A stretch of 64,000 bases of DNA from Stomoxys calcitrans (lineage: Eukaryota; Arthropoda; Insecta; Diptera; Muscidae). This document shows positions 32,744 through 43,811 of this stretch, piece after piece. The stretch's first letter is position 1, and each line of letters opens with the position of its first letter. The notes under the pieces are model-generated. The model made no database searches and was not told where the DNA came from. It was given only the letters and a program-made list of their open reading frames with translations. The stretch is taken from assembly GCF_963082655.1 (NCBI RefSeq), contig NC_081555.1, positions 91,551,272-91,615,271 of the forward strand, written 5' to 3'. The position numbers and the translations under genes are program-made.

Positions 32744-33723
32744 TTTTTTATACCCTCCACCATAGGATGGGGGGTATACTAATTTCGTCATTCTGTTTGT
32801 AACTACTTGAAATATTCGTCTGAGACCCCATAAAGTATATATATTCTTGATCGTCGCGACATTAAATGTCGATCTAGCCATGTCCGTCCGTCCGTCTGTC
32901 TGTCGAAAGCACGCTAACTTCCGAAGGAGTAAAGCTAGCCGCTTGAAATTTTGCACAATTACTTCTTTTTAGTGTAGGTCGGTTGGTATTGTAAATGGGC
33001 CAAATTGGTCTATGTTTTGATATAGCTGTCATATAAACCGATCTTGGGTCTTGACTTCTTGAGCCTCTAGAGTGCGCAATTCCCACCCGATTGGAATTTT
33101 GCTCGACGTGTTTTGTTATGATATCCAACAATTGTGCCAAGTATGGTTCAAATCGGTCCATAACCTGATAAAGCTGTCATATAAACAGATCTGGGAACTT
33201 GACTTCTTGAGCTTCTAGAGGGCATAATTCCTATCCGATTTGGCTGAAATTTTGCTTGACGTATTTTATTCTTACTTTCAACAACTGTGTCAAATAAGGT
33301 TCGAATCGGTTCATAATCCGATATAGCTGCCATATAAACCGATCTGGGATCTTGACTTCTTGAGCCTCTAGAGGTCGCAATTATTATCCGATTTGCCTGA
33401 AATTTTGTACGACGGATCCTCTCATGACCATCAACATACGTGTTTATTATGGTCTGAATCGGTTTATATCCCGATACAGCTCCCATATAAATCGATCTCT
33501 CTATTTTACTTCTAGAGCCCCCAAAGGGTGCAATTCTTATTCGAATTGGCTGACATTTTACACAGGTCTCCAACATATAATTTAATTGTGGTCCAAAACG
33601 GACCATATCTTGAACGGACCATATCCTAAGAAGAGATGCTGGGAAAAGAAGTCGACAAATGCGATCCATGGTGGAGGGTATATTAGATTCGGCCCCGCCG
33701 AACTTAGCTCGCTTCTACTTGTT
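32744..33723 (+). repeat. DINE-1/Helentron-like element, family A, full length
   Basis: TTTTTTTATACCCTCCACCA start, complete core with (GTCY)n, about five monomers, then GGTGGAGGGTATATTAGATT, hairpin TTCGGCCCCGCCGAA and CTTCTACTTGTTTT. The 173-aa minus-strand frame across it is repeated monomers. Confidence 0.88.
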
Positions 33724-34059
33724 TTTCTTTAAAGTAAGCAGCTCTGCCGAAAAAATTAAAAAATCAAATTTACATCATAAAGAAAATAAATAAAAGAAAG
33801 AGAGATGCACATATCGAAAGCTAAGGCTGCTAAAACTCTATATAATTTCCTTTGCGAGAAAGGAAATAATTGATATTTAGAAGATGCGAACGATGCAAAC
33901 TGCATGCAATTGAGAGCAGAATTCTGTTTTATCGAGGATTTCTACAACAATGAAAATATTGTTTTTTGAAAATTTTTCACAGTGAACGATCTTATTACCT
34001 ACCTTAAAGAAAACAATTAAAGAAATCAATTAATTTTCTTCACACAGTGTCATGCCTTA
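33724..34059. other. Unassigned AT-rich spacer
   Basis: Nothing recognisable. Confidence 0.35.
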
Positions 34060-34420
34060 AGAAAAAACTTCATGAAAATTTTGTACAATATAAGAGAAAA
34101 TTTCATAGATATTTTATCTTGGAGAAAATTTTATGGAAATTTTGTCTTTAGGGAGAACTTTATGGTAATTCATAAAAATTTTTGGCTCTAGAAAAAATTG
34201 CATGAAAATTTTGTCGTCAGAGAAAATTTTATGAAATTTTGTCTTTAGAGAATGTTACTTGGAAATCGTGTCTTTAGAGAAAATTGCTTGGAAATTTTGT
34301 CTTTGGAGAAAATTTCAAGAGAATTTTGTCTTTGGAGAAAATTTTATGAAAATTTTGCCTTTAGAGAAAATTTCAAAAAAATTTTGTGTATTGGAAAGAA
34401 ATTCTTTCGAAATTATATCA
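34060..34420. repeat. Degenerate ~34-bp repeat (GAGAAAATTTCATGGAAATT type)
   Basis: Repeated TTTAGAGAAAATTT, ATGGAAATTTTGTC phrases. The same family occurs at 56390-56930. Confidence 0.75.
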
Positions 34421-34476
34421 AAATCCTAGTATTGACATTGACTTTTCGCCCGAACAAATGTCAAAACGAATTATGA

Positions 34477-36428
34477 AACAAGTAAGGAAGGGCAAAAGTC
34501 GGGCGGTGCCGGCTGTATAACACTCTACACCTACCCTATAAGTACAATGTGGGAGCTATATCCAATTGTGAACCAATTTTGATGGACCTCGTACAAATTA
34601 GAGCAAATATGTTCAAACTGTAATAACTACGGTTAACAAATGAGCACTTTATTGCAATATTTCCCAAAATCGGACGAACATATGTATGGGAGCTATATCT
34701 AAATCCGAAGCGATTTGGAGCAAACTTCTCATATATTGTGGTAGTTGATGAGGAAAGCGTTGTACAAAGTTTTGGAAAGATTGGTCAATAAATGCGCTTG
34801 CACTGGCTTTAGAAGAGAAAATCGGAGGATATACATATACTACAGCTATATATAAAACTGAACCGATTTCTATGAAACTCGCCAGAAATGTCGAGAGTTA
34901 AGAGAAAATCTTTCGAACCAAATTTGAAGGAATTCGGTTAACAAATGACCATTTTATTGCATTATTGCTGCAAATCAGAAGAACATACATAAGGGAGCCA
35001 TATCTAAATCTGAACCGATTTCAAGCAACCTTCTCAGATATTGTGGTAGTCGTCGGGGAAAGCGCTGTACACAATTTTGGGGAGATTGGTCAACACATGC
35101 GACTGCAGTGACCATAGAAGTGAAAATCCGGCGATATATATATATGACAGCTATATCTAAATCTGAACCGATTTCTATGAAATTCACCAGTAACATCGAA
35201 AGTCATAACAAACTCGCCAAATGAACTCGCCAAATTTCGAAAGAATCGGTTGACAAATTACTATTTTATTGCATTATTACTGCAAATCGGACGAACATAT
35301 ATATGGAAGCTATATCTAAATCTGAACCGATTTTTATGAAATTCACCAGTAATGTCGAAAGTCAAAAGAAAATTCCTACTGCCAAATTTCGCAAGAATCG
35401 GTTAACAAATTACCATTTTATTGCATTATTACTGCAAATCGGACGAAAATATATACGGGAGCAATGTCCAAATCTGAATCAATAGGCTTCGTCTCTAGGC
35501 CAAAAAAACATATAAATTTGAAGGCGATCGGATGAAAATTGCGACCTATAGTTTGTACACAAATTAACATGGACAGACGGACAGACAGACCGACAGACAG
35601 ATGGACAGACAGACCGACAGACACATGGACAGACAAACGGACTGACAGACGGACAGACAGAAGGACAGGCAGACGGACAAACGGACGGACAGACAGACAG
35701 AGAGACAGACGGACAGACAGACGGACAGACAGACGGACAGACAGACGGACAGACAGACGGACAGACAGACGGACAGACAGATGGACAGACAGACGGACAG
35801 ACAGACGGACAGACAGACGGACAGACAGACGGACAGACGGACAGACAGACGGACAGACAGACGGACAGACAGACGGACAGACAGACGGACAGACAGACGG
35901 ACAGACAGATGGACAGACAGACGGACAGACAGACGGACGGACTGGCAGACAGAAGGACTGACAGATGGACAGACGCACAGACGGACGCACAGACGGACGA
36001 ACAAACAGACGAACAGACGGACAGACAGACGGACAGACAGACAGACGAACAGACAGTCGGACAGACAGTCGGACAGACAGACAGACAGAAGGACAGACGA
36101 ACAGACAGACAGACGGACAAATAGACAGACAGACAGACGAACAGACAGACGGACAGACATCGGACAGACAGACAGACGGACAGACGGACAGACAGACGGA
36201 CAGACAGACAGACGGACAGACAGATGGACAGATAGACCGACAGACGGACGGACAGACAGACGCACAGACATACGGACAGATAGACGGACGGACATGGATA
36301 AATCGAATCAGAAAGTGATTCTGAGTCGATCGGTATACTTATCAATGGGTCTATCTCTCTTCCTTCTGGGTGTTACAAACAAATGCACTAAGTTATAATA
36401 CACACTAGTGGTGTAGGGTATAAAAATG
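34477..36428 (-). repeat. DINE-1-like element, family C, with giant (GTCY)n expansion
   Basis: Hairpin end AAACAAGTAAGGAAGGGCAA, GTCGGGCGGTGCCGGC, CTACACCTACCCTATA. Body monomers with TTAACAAATNACCATTTTATTGC, AATCGGACGAACATATATATG and CTATATCTAAATCTGAACC. Then the microsatellite (35571-36296), the core TGATTCTGAGTCGATCGG, CTTCTGGGTGTTACAAAC and a terminal GTGGTGTAGGGTATAAAA. The second copy of this family is at 48120-49262. Confidence 0.88.
35571..36296. repeat. (GACA/GACG)n tetranucleotide tract, about 725 bp
   Basis: Tetranucleotide tract with a 12-bp higher-order unit GACAGACAGACG in its middle (about 35700-35935). On the opposite strand it is (GTCY)n, the proto-microsatellite of mini-me/DINE-1 elements. 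It produces long spurious frames on both strands (Cys-Leu-Ser-Val and Thr-Asp-Arg repeats). It is not coding. Confidence 0.95.
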
Positions 36429-36528
36429 GTGACGAAGAAAATGCGAACATATTCTATAGAAATGGTACTGACATTTCACTACGCCAATACAAGTTTCGCT
36501 TCAATTAATTGCCAATGTACTTAAATGA

Positions 36529-36811
36529 GGCCACCGTAGCGCAGAGGTAAGCATTTCCGCCTATGACACTAAGCGCCTGGGTTCGAATCCTGGCGAGACC
36601 ATCCGAGAAAAATGTTCAGCAGTGGTTTTCCTCTCCTAATGCTGGCAACATTTGTGCGGTACCATGCCATGTAAAATTTCTCTCCAAAGAGTTGTGGCAC
36701 TGCGGCACGCCGTTGAGCTTAAACATTTGATTCGGACAGCACTCAGTGATATGTGAGAAGTTTGCTCCTGTTCCTTAATGGAATGTTCATGGGCAAAGTT
36801 TGCATTTGCAA
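36529..36811 (+). mobile_element. tRNA-derived SINE, full length
   Basis: Head GCCACCGTAGCGCAGAGG with A box at 36537-36547, B box GGTTCGAATCC at 36580-36590. Then body (TTTTCCTCTCCTAATGCTGG, CTCTCCAAAGAG) and tail GAATGTTCATGGGCAAAG TTTGC. It lies about 860 bp upstream of the fourth Yp gene. Confidence 0.88.
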
Positions 36812-37539
36812 TTAAATGCTCACGAATTGGGTACCAATAAACTCTGTTTCAATGATGTTGTCATTGTTGTGTGTTGTTGTTTGACTTTTGTTTGTGTCAA
36901 AGAATAGAGTTCATTATTTTCATAGAAGCATTTTCGCTGCAAATGAAGTCAGAAGTAGGCTTAAGCAAAATTTTAGTAAAGTATTCTCCAAAGCCAATTG
37001 CCAATAAAATTTTTTTTGAAAATGTTTCTAGAACACACAATTTCAATGGAATGATTTCTTAAGACAACATTTTAACTCAATTCTCTCTAAACACAACATT
37101 AGAATGAAATTTTGATTGACCAGAGGTTTTCCTTTGTGGGTCAAATTGGTTGTTGCGTGCTGAAAAATGCATTGGAAAGGTTTCAATTACACTTTAAGCC
37201 AAAAGTAGGCCAAATAAAAATTATGCCTTTGTACAATGCCAACAACTGTTGGGGGAAGTGAAATTTAATATGGATATAAAAATTCGAAAAAAATTGTACT
37301 TTGCCTATCAACAGTACAAAATGTAGAGTTCTTAAATGCCATAAATGCAGAAATCAAACAAACTGCTGATTCCATTATTTTCGGGCAATAAAGCTAACGC
37401 ACTGGGTCTTTGTTGATTGCGACAAGCGACGGTCATTGAACGAATTTTCTGCTATTGACAGTGAAACCTCTTCAGGTAAAATGTCAATCTCATCAGAATC
37501 ATAGTTATAGGCAATTCATAACTTACCAATGAGATAAAC
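36812..37539. other. Fourth Yp gene upstream region
   Basis: Repeat-free 730 bp, the likely proximal regulatory region. TCATTGT occurs at 36861-36867; a TACAATGCC string at about 37232. No gene. Confidence 0.5.
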
Positions 37540-37581
37540 TATATAATCAGCCCTAATGCAGTCAAAAATTATAGTTCACTT
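37540..37581 (+). promoter_or_regulatory. Core promoter of the fourth Yp gene (TATA and initiator)
   Basis: TATATAA at 37540-37546 and TTCACTT with its A at 37578, 38 bases after the first T, matching the third Yp gene (38). The leader would be about 93 nt. Confidence 0.65.
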
Positions 37582-37670
37582 TTGCAAGTGATACGAAACA
37601 CAAGTTGGTAATTGAATTTAATCTCTCTGGTTATTTGTGGTAGTAGAGTGAAGAAGGTCTGTTTCGAACG

Positions 37671-39084
37671 ATGAATCCCTTGAGAACGATTTGCCTTATG
37701 ATGGGCGTCCTTGCTTTGGCTTGCGCCGGTAGCAGTGGTCCACGTCCCATGGGCATGCACTACAGTCGCAACTCCATCAAGAACAGCATGAAGCCAACCA
37801 ACTGGATGTCTATGTCGGTTTTGCAATCCTTGCCTTCATTGAAGGATATTAAGCTGAGGGATTTGGAGAGCATGTCCACTGTTGAAGGTGCCGAGCTGAT
37901 GCATCGTTTGTGTAAGTATCCGTCACGTACGTTTTTCCAAGTAGCCATTGACTAATCGAAATTTTGTTTGTGCAGATCACTTGGCCCAAGCCAGCCAAGC
38001 TTTGGAACCCAGCTTTGCTCCCAAGCCCAGCGAAATTCCTGCCTTCCTCATCACACCCGACAACCAGAAGATCGATTTCAAATTGAGCGAATTGCCCACC
38101 ATTGCCAAGCAATATCCTCACTTTGGCGAACAAGAGGTGACCGCCTTCATCACCGGTCTCCCCTCCAAATTCGAGTGCGTCAAGGATGCCACCCGCAAAA
38201 TTGTTCAAGCCTACCAACAACGCTATAACCGTGACTCCGAGAGTTCCGTCCACAGCTATGCTGCCTATGACAATGAGAAACGTCAACGCAACAACGAAGA
38301 AGACAAGTACTCTGCCTCCGCCTCTTCCTATGCCAAGAACTACTCCAACAAACCCACCGGCTGCTTGATTGTCATCAACTTCGGTGATACCATCTCCGAC
38401 TTTGAGCAATACGTCACTTTGGATTCCGAGAAAGTTGGCAAGGATATTGGACACATTTTGGCCAAGGTTTTGGAGGAGAACGGTGATATGCAAGACAACT
38501 TCCATTTGATTGGTTCGAATGCTGGTGCCAACATTGCCGGTGCCGCTGGCCGTCAATACACCCATGAGACTAGCCACCAATTGCGTCGCATCACCGGTTT
38601 GGACCCCGTCAAGACTTTTGCCAAGAACCCCGAAGAATTGACCGGCTTGGCCCGTGGTGATGCCGAATTCGTTGACATCATCCACACCACCGCCAACAGC
38701 ATGGGCACTGCTACCCGTTCCGGCAATGTTGACTTCTTCCCCAATGGTCCCAATGAGGCTGTTGAAGGTGCCGACAACATCATCGATTCCTCCATGCTCG
38801 CTGTTCGCTACTTTGCCGAGTCCGTTGTGCCCGGCAATGAACGTAACTTCCCCGCTGTTGGTGCCGAGTCCATCGAAGAATACAAGAGCCAAAGCGGCAA
38901 TGGCAGACATCTCTATATGGGCATCAACACCCCCTTCGATGCTGAGGGCGACTACATGTTGCAGGTCAACACCAAGAGTCCCTATGGTCGCAGCACCCCT
39001 GCCCCCAAGCAAAAGAACCAACGTCACCACAACAGCTTCATCAGCCACAAATCCTGGAAAATGACTTCCCAAGATTACGAATAG
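37671..39084 (+). CDS. Yp: Yolk protein (lipase-like vitellogenin), fourth gene, two exons, divergent
   Basis: Exons 37671-37911 and 37976-39084 (stop TAG), 449 aa. A single 64-bp intron (GTAAGT...GTGCAG, phase 1, branch-like CTAAT) is at the conserved first-intron position; the second intron of the minus-strand copies is absent and the frame reads straight through (GCLIVINFGDT). Signal peptide MNPLRTICLMMGVLALACAG. The region before the lipase fold includes a long charged segment (NEKRQRNNEEDKYSASASS), making this the longest copy. Lipase blocks: EVTAFITGLP, ITGLDPVKTF, ARGDAEFVDIIHTTANSMG, VDFFPNGP, YFAESVVPGNERNFPAV. The nucleophile elbow is G-S-N-A-G (about 260-264), Asn in place of Ser. 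Codon use is strongly C-ending, typical of highly expressed fly genes. Transcribed away from the other three. Confidence 0.95.
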
Positions 39085-39254
39085 ACGCTGCTGATGATTT
39101 CTATTTAGACCGAGATCAATAATTTGCTTCGATTCGGTTCGTTTCGTATCGATTCGAAAAGAACATCTACTAATTTGTTTTGTAGCTTTGTTATTTTTAA
39201 TTTATTTAAATTATAATTTTTTGTATAATTTTTTTCTCTATAGCTTTTCAATGC

Positions 39255-39260
39255 AATAAA
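39255..39260 (+). terminator. Polyadenylation signal of the fourth Yp gene
   Basis: AATAAA 171 bases after the stop, followed by an A-rich tract. A DINE begins only about 27 bp further. Confidence 0.65.
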
Positions 39261-39286
39261 AATAAAAAAAGATACAAAACCAAAAC

Positions 39287-40297
39287 GAACAAGTGAAAGC
39301 GTTCAAAGTTCGGCCGGGCCGAATTTTTATACCCACCACCACCATGGATCGCATTTGTCGAGTTCTTTTCCCGATATCTCTTTTGCGTCAAACAAAGCAC
39401 AAAAGAAAAGAATTGCTATTATATTGAAGCTTTATCAAGTTATGGACCGATTCGGACCATAATTGAAATGAATATCGAAGAACATAGTAGAAGTCATTGT
39501 GACTTTTACTGCCCTTCTACTGAGCCCTTTAGGGGCTCAAGAAGTAAAATAGAGAGATCGGTTTATATGGGAGCTGTATCAGGCTATAGACCGATTCGGA
39601 CCATATTTGACATGTATGTTGAAGGTCATGGGAGAAGCCGTTGTACAAATCGGATAATAATTACGCCCCCTGGAGGCTTAAGAAGTCAAGATCCAAGATC
39701 GGTTTATATGGCAGCTATATTAGATTATGTATCGATGTTAACCATTTTTTGCACAGTTGTTATAAATCATAACAAAACACGTCATGCGAAATTTCAGCCA
39801 AATCGGATAAGATTTGCGCCCTCTAGTGGCTCAAGAAGTCAAAATTCTAGATGGGTTTATATGGCAGCTATATCAGGTTATGAACCGATTTACACCATAC
39901 TTAGCACAGTTGTTGGAAGTCATAGTAAAACACCTCATGCACATTTTCAGTCAAATCGGATAAAAATTGTGCCCTCTAGTGGCTCAATAAGTCAAGATCC
40001 AAGATAGGTTTATATGACAGCTATATCGAAACATGGACCGATATAGCCAATTTACAATTCCAACCGACCTACACTAATAAAAAGTATTTTTGCGAAATTT
40101 TCAAGCGGCTAGTTTTACACCTTCGAAAGTTAGTGTGTTTTCGATAGACAGACGGACGGACGGACATGGCTAGATCGACTTAAAATGTCATGACGATCAA
40201 TAATATATATACTTTATGGGGTATTAGATGAATATTTTCGAGGAGTTACAAACAGAATGTCGAAATTAGTATACCCTATCGTATGGTGGAGGTTATT
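39287..40297 (-). repeat. DINE-1/Helentron-like element, family A, abutting the Yp 3' end
   Basis: GAACAAGTGAAAGCG, hairpin TTCGGCCGGGCCGAA, TTATACCCACCACCACCATG. About four monomers, a GACAGACGGACGGACGG core, TATATACTTTATGGGGTAT and a CGTATGGTGGAGG end. Confidence 0.88.
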
Positions 40298-40299
40298 CA

Positions 40300-41838
40300 A
40301 ACACATATTTTAATATTCATTTAAACATTCCGTTTGCAACACATCGAAATATCCATTTCTGACCCTAAAAAGTAATGTAGTAATCATTCTACAGCCTTCA
40401 AAAATTCAGATATTGAGCTGAAATTTTGCACAGAAGCGATTTTTTGAGCATGAAGTTCTTGAACGGGCCAAAACGGACCAAATTTGGGTCTGAAGCCCAT
40501 AAAAGATTAATTTTTTTTATCCGATTTCGTTGAAATTTGAAACAGTGAGTGATTTTAGGCCTCCCGACATCTGACCCAAATATGGTTCAGATCGGACTAT
40601 ATTTAGATATAGATACCATATAGACCGATCTCCCGATAAAGGGTCTGAAGGCCATAAAAGCTTTATTTGGTACCCGATTTCGTTGAAATTTGCAACAGTG
40701 GGTTATTCTAAGCTTCCCGACATCTGACCTAAATATGGTTCAGGTCGGACTTTATTTATATACAGCTGCCATTTAGACCGATCTCCCGATAAAGGGTCTG
40801 AAGGCCATAAAAGCTTTATGTTTTATCCGATTTCGCTGAAATTTGTAACAGTGGTTTATTTTAAGCCTCCCGACATCTTACCTAAATATGGTTCAGATCG
40901 GACTATATTAAGATATAACTGCCATATAGACCGATCTCCCGATAAGGGGTCTGAAGCAGATAAAAGCTTTATTTATTACCCGATTTCGCTGAAATTTGCA
41001 ACAGTGGTTTATTTTAAGCCTCCCGATATCTGTCGTAAATATGGTTCAGATCGGACTATATTTAGAAGTAGCTACCATATAGATTGATCTCCCGATAAAG
41101 GGTCTGTTGCCCGTAAAAGTCTTTTTTTTACCCGATTTCGCTGAAATTTGCAACAGTGGTTTATTTTAAGCCTCCCGATATCTGTCGTAAATATGGTTCA
41201 GATCGGACTATATTTAGAGATAGCTGCCATATAGACCGATTTCCCGATAAGGGGTCTGAGGCGAATGAAAACTTTATTTTTGAACCGATTTCGCAGAAAT
41301 TTGAAACAGTGAGTTATTTTTAGCCTCCTGACACCCGAATTAAATATGGTTAAGATCGGACTGTATTTAGATATAGCTGCCATAAAGACCGATCTCCCGA
41401 TAAAGGGTCTGAAGGCCATAAAAGCTTTATTTTTTTAACCGACTTCGCTGAAATTTGAAACAGTGAGTAGGTTAAGACCTTCCAACATCCGACCTAAATA
41501 TGCTTCTGATCGGACTGTATTTAGATATAGCTGGACTGAAGCCCATAAAAGCTTTACTTTTGACACGATTTCGCTGAAATTTGAAACAGTGAGTTTTTCT
41601 GAGCCTCACAATATCCGACCTTTATATGGTTTAGATCGGTTGATAATTGGATATATCTGCCAAAAAGACCAATATTTTGTTCTACAAAATTGAATAGTGA
41701 CATATGTATTAGACTACTCAATGTCTGTGCCGAATTTGGGTGCTTAAGTTATCCAATTTTCACCGGATTGTGACGAAATGGGGTTTACATATATACCCGA
41801 GGATCGGCCCGGCCGATCTTAATGCCTTTTTACTTGTT
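40300..41838 (+). repeat. DINE-1-like element, family B
   Basis: Begins in the ACATTCCGTTTGCAACACAT core without the TATACCC start. Has about nine monomers (GACCGATCTCCCGATAAAGG, AAATTTGCAACAGTGG, CCTCCCGACATCTGACC). Ends GGATCGGCCCGGCCGATC then TTTTTACTTGTTT. Confidence 0.85.
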
Positions 41839-42039
41839 TCTTCTAGAGACAATAATATATTGTTAATGGCTATATTCCATAGCTATATTCCATCTTTTTA
41901 GATCTATACCGTAATGCTTCTTTTTGTAAGTAAGTGAAGGGCTGTTTCAGTGGACTTGCTTGACTATACGCATGCTGCTGCCTCGATAGGCGATCTCCAG
42001 GTGTCTTTGCCCTAAGATATGTTTCTATCAACCTTTCAA

Positions 42040-42800
42040 GAGTCTACAGCATAAATGATGAGAGACTAATAGGACGAAAATCTTTAGCCTTCATGTGGTA
42101 GGGTTTTTCTGCTTTCGGAATGAAAATTACCTTCGTGTCCCTCCATCCCAGAGGTATATAACATGCTGATATAAGCAGAGTATATCTCCCTAAGCCAGAG
42201 AACCAGTCTACCGGCAAAATTTTGCCCATAAACATTCCACTAAGGAACAGGGTCAGACAACGCTTATAATTCAACTGGTTATACATCATCAGGACCTGGC
42301 GACTTAAAGCAGTCAAAACTTCTTATCGTCCAAAAAATTTTCGGCTAAGACACAATTTTCCTAATAACCTCCGACGAATGCATACCAGTGACCAGCTCTT
42401 CTGGCGCCACGTTATCCGTTGGAGAATTTCTTGGGAAATGTGTATGAACAAGTAGTTCTAGTGTTTACTCCCTAGACATTGTCCATACATTCTCTGACCT
42501 CTGAATATACCCCACAGTAATAGGTCTCGAGGACAGAATGTTCCTTAGCCTAGAGGCCTCAGATGTATCCTCCACGGAGCTGCAGAATTCTACCCAGGAT
42601 TTGTTCCGAGCCTTTCTCAGCTCGCCCTTACATTTTCTTAGCTCAGCCTTATAGGCGTCCCAATCGTGTGATGCTATTGTGGCTCTCGTTCTATTGAAGA
42701 GTTTTCTGCAGTCCTTCCTTAGACCAACCAGATCTGGGGTCCACCATGGCGGTCGCTGTTTGCCCCTTGGCTTGGCACTAGGACATGCTGAGTCATTTAG
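42040..42800 (-). mobile_element. Non-LTR retrotransposon ORF2 fragment with a short SINE tail inserted
   Basis: Right to left: PPWWTPDLVGLRKDCRKLF, ELRKARNKSWVEFC (the linker between endonuclease and RT), then a degraded RT start and DTKVIFIPKAEKP, DFRPISLSSFML at 42044-42316. A SINE-tail piece (TTTTGCCCATAAACATTCC) lies at about 42216-42250. Frameshifts throughout. Confidence 0.65.
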
Positions 42801-43435
42801 AGCCTCTTAAAAGTTAAATAAAACAACGAAATATTTATTTTATATATGAGTATTGTTTTCTTTTCTATTAAGATGTTTTTATTTAAATATTTCAGTGATG
42901 TTTGTTTTTTTTTCTTTTTAATTAAATATACGAAATATGGATGGCTCTTAATTATGAAAAATGTACACTCAAAGAAAAAATAAAAAGAAACAAAGGATAA
43001 TAAATTTGCGTATTTAAAAAAAGTGAATGCTAATGGAATGGTCATAACTTAAAACTTACAAGAAGACATTAACATACAACTCTTATAAATAAAATCACTT
43101 AATATAAATGTATCAAAATCAAAAGAAGAAAATTAAGTTGAAAAAAAAAAAATCAAGACAATAAAATTAAGGAAAATTAAATAAAAAAAAAATGATGTAG
43201 TCACACAAAACTGAGGAGAGGGCAAAACGTTTTATGTAACTAAAATCTTTAAATGTTGAAAGGATGCTTCTTTATATAAATCAATAAAATTGAGATACAG
43301 AAAATTTCAGACAGAAGATGAAGTTGATTAAAGAAAATGGTCTACTAACATGAATTCAGTCATTTTTTTTTGTTTTGTCGATTTTTGTGTGTTTGGTTTG
43401 CCATTTCTTTAGATTAAATTCTATTAGTTTCAAAT
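42801..43435. other. AT-rich region downstream of the chitin-binding gene
   Basis: Very A/T-rich, no frames of interest. Probably intergenic or alternative 3'UTR of the minus-strand gene ending at 43812. Confidence 0.4.
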
Positions 43436-43441
43436 TTTATT
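43436..43441 (-). terminator. Candidate polyadenylation signal of the chitin-binding gene
   Basis: AATAAA on the minus strand about 370 bases downstream of the stop at 43812. Others further left are possible. Confidence 0.35.
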
Positions 43442-43811
43442 TCAAATGCAAAAGTAACATACTATGTAGTTGTTGTTGGTTTTTATATTAGAAGAAGAAT
43501 AGTTTTTGATGTTGTTGTTGTTGTTGTTAGACAACATAATGTTTGCTCTTAGTATTTGTTCCAATTGTCCGAAAAAGAAGAATAACAATTCCATGGAGAT
43601 GCCCGATGAAGATAGGCAGGCAGCTTTTGGAGACAAAGGTTTCTGTGGGTGGTCGTTTCATGCCATGGAAATGTTTATTTACTCTGCAACATACACAGCA
43701 TGCAGCAGTACACAGGATTTGTGATGATGTTTCGTCTTCTTTCATGTGGTCTCTGTTGCTATGGTTTCTTTTTTTTCACTCGATTACTGCTGCCGTTGCC
43801 TCCATGTCAAC

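Noticed and set aside
35418..36398. Long frames (up to 288 codons) on both strands made of Cys-Leu-Ser-Val or Thr-Asp-Arg-Arg repeats
   Set aside because: They are translations of the (GACA/GACG)n tract; a period of four bases leaves several frames open. No gene signals.
37849..39072. 407-codon open frame antisense to the fourth Yp gene, and similar antisense frames over 6556-7314 and 14223-15014
   Set aside because: Shadow frames caused by strongly C-ending codon bias of the Yp coding strand; they run across introns and have no family motifs.
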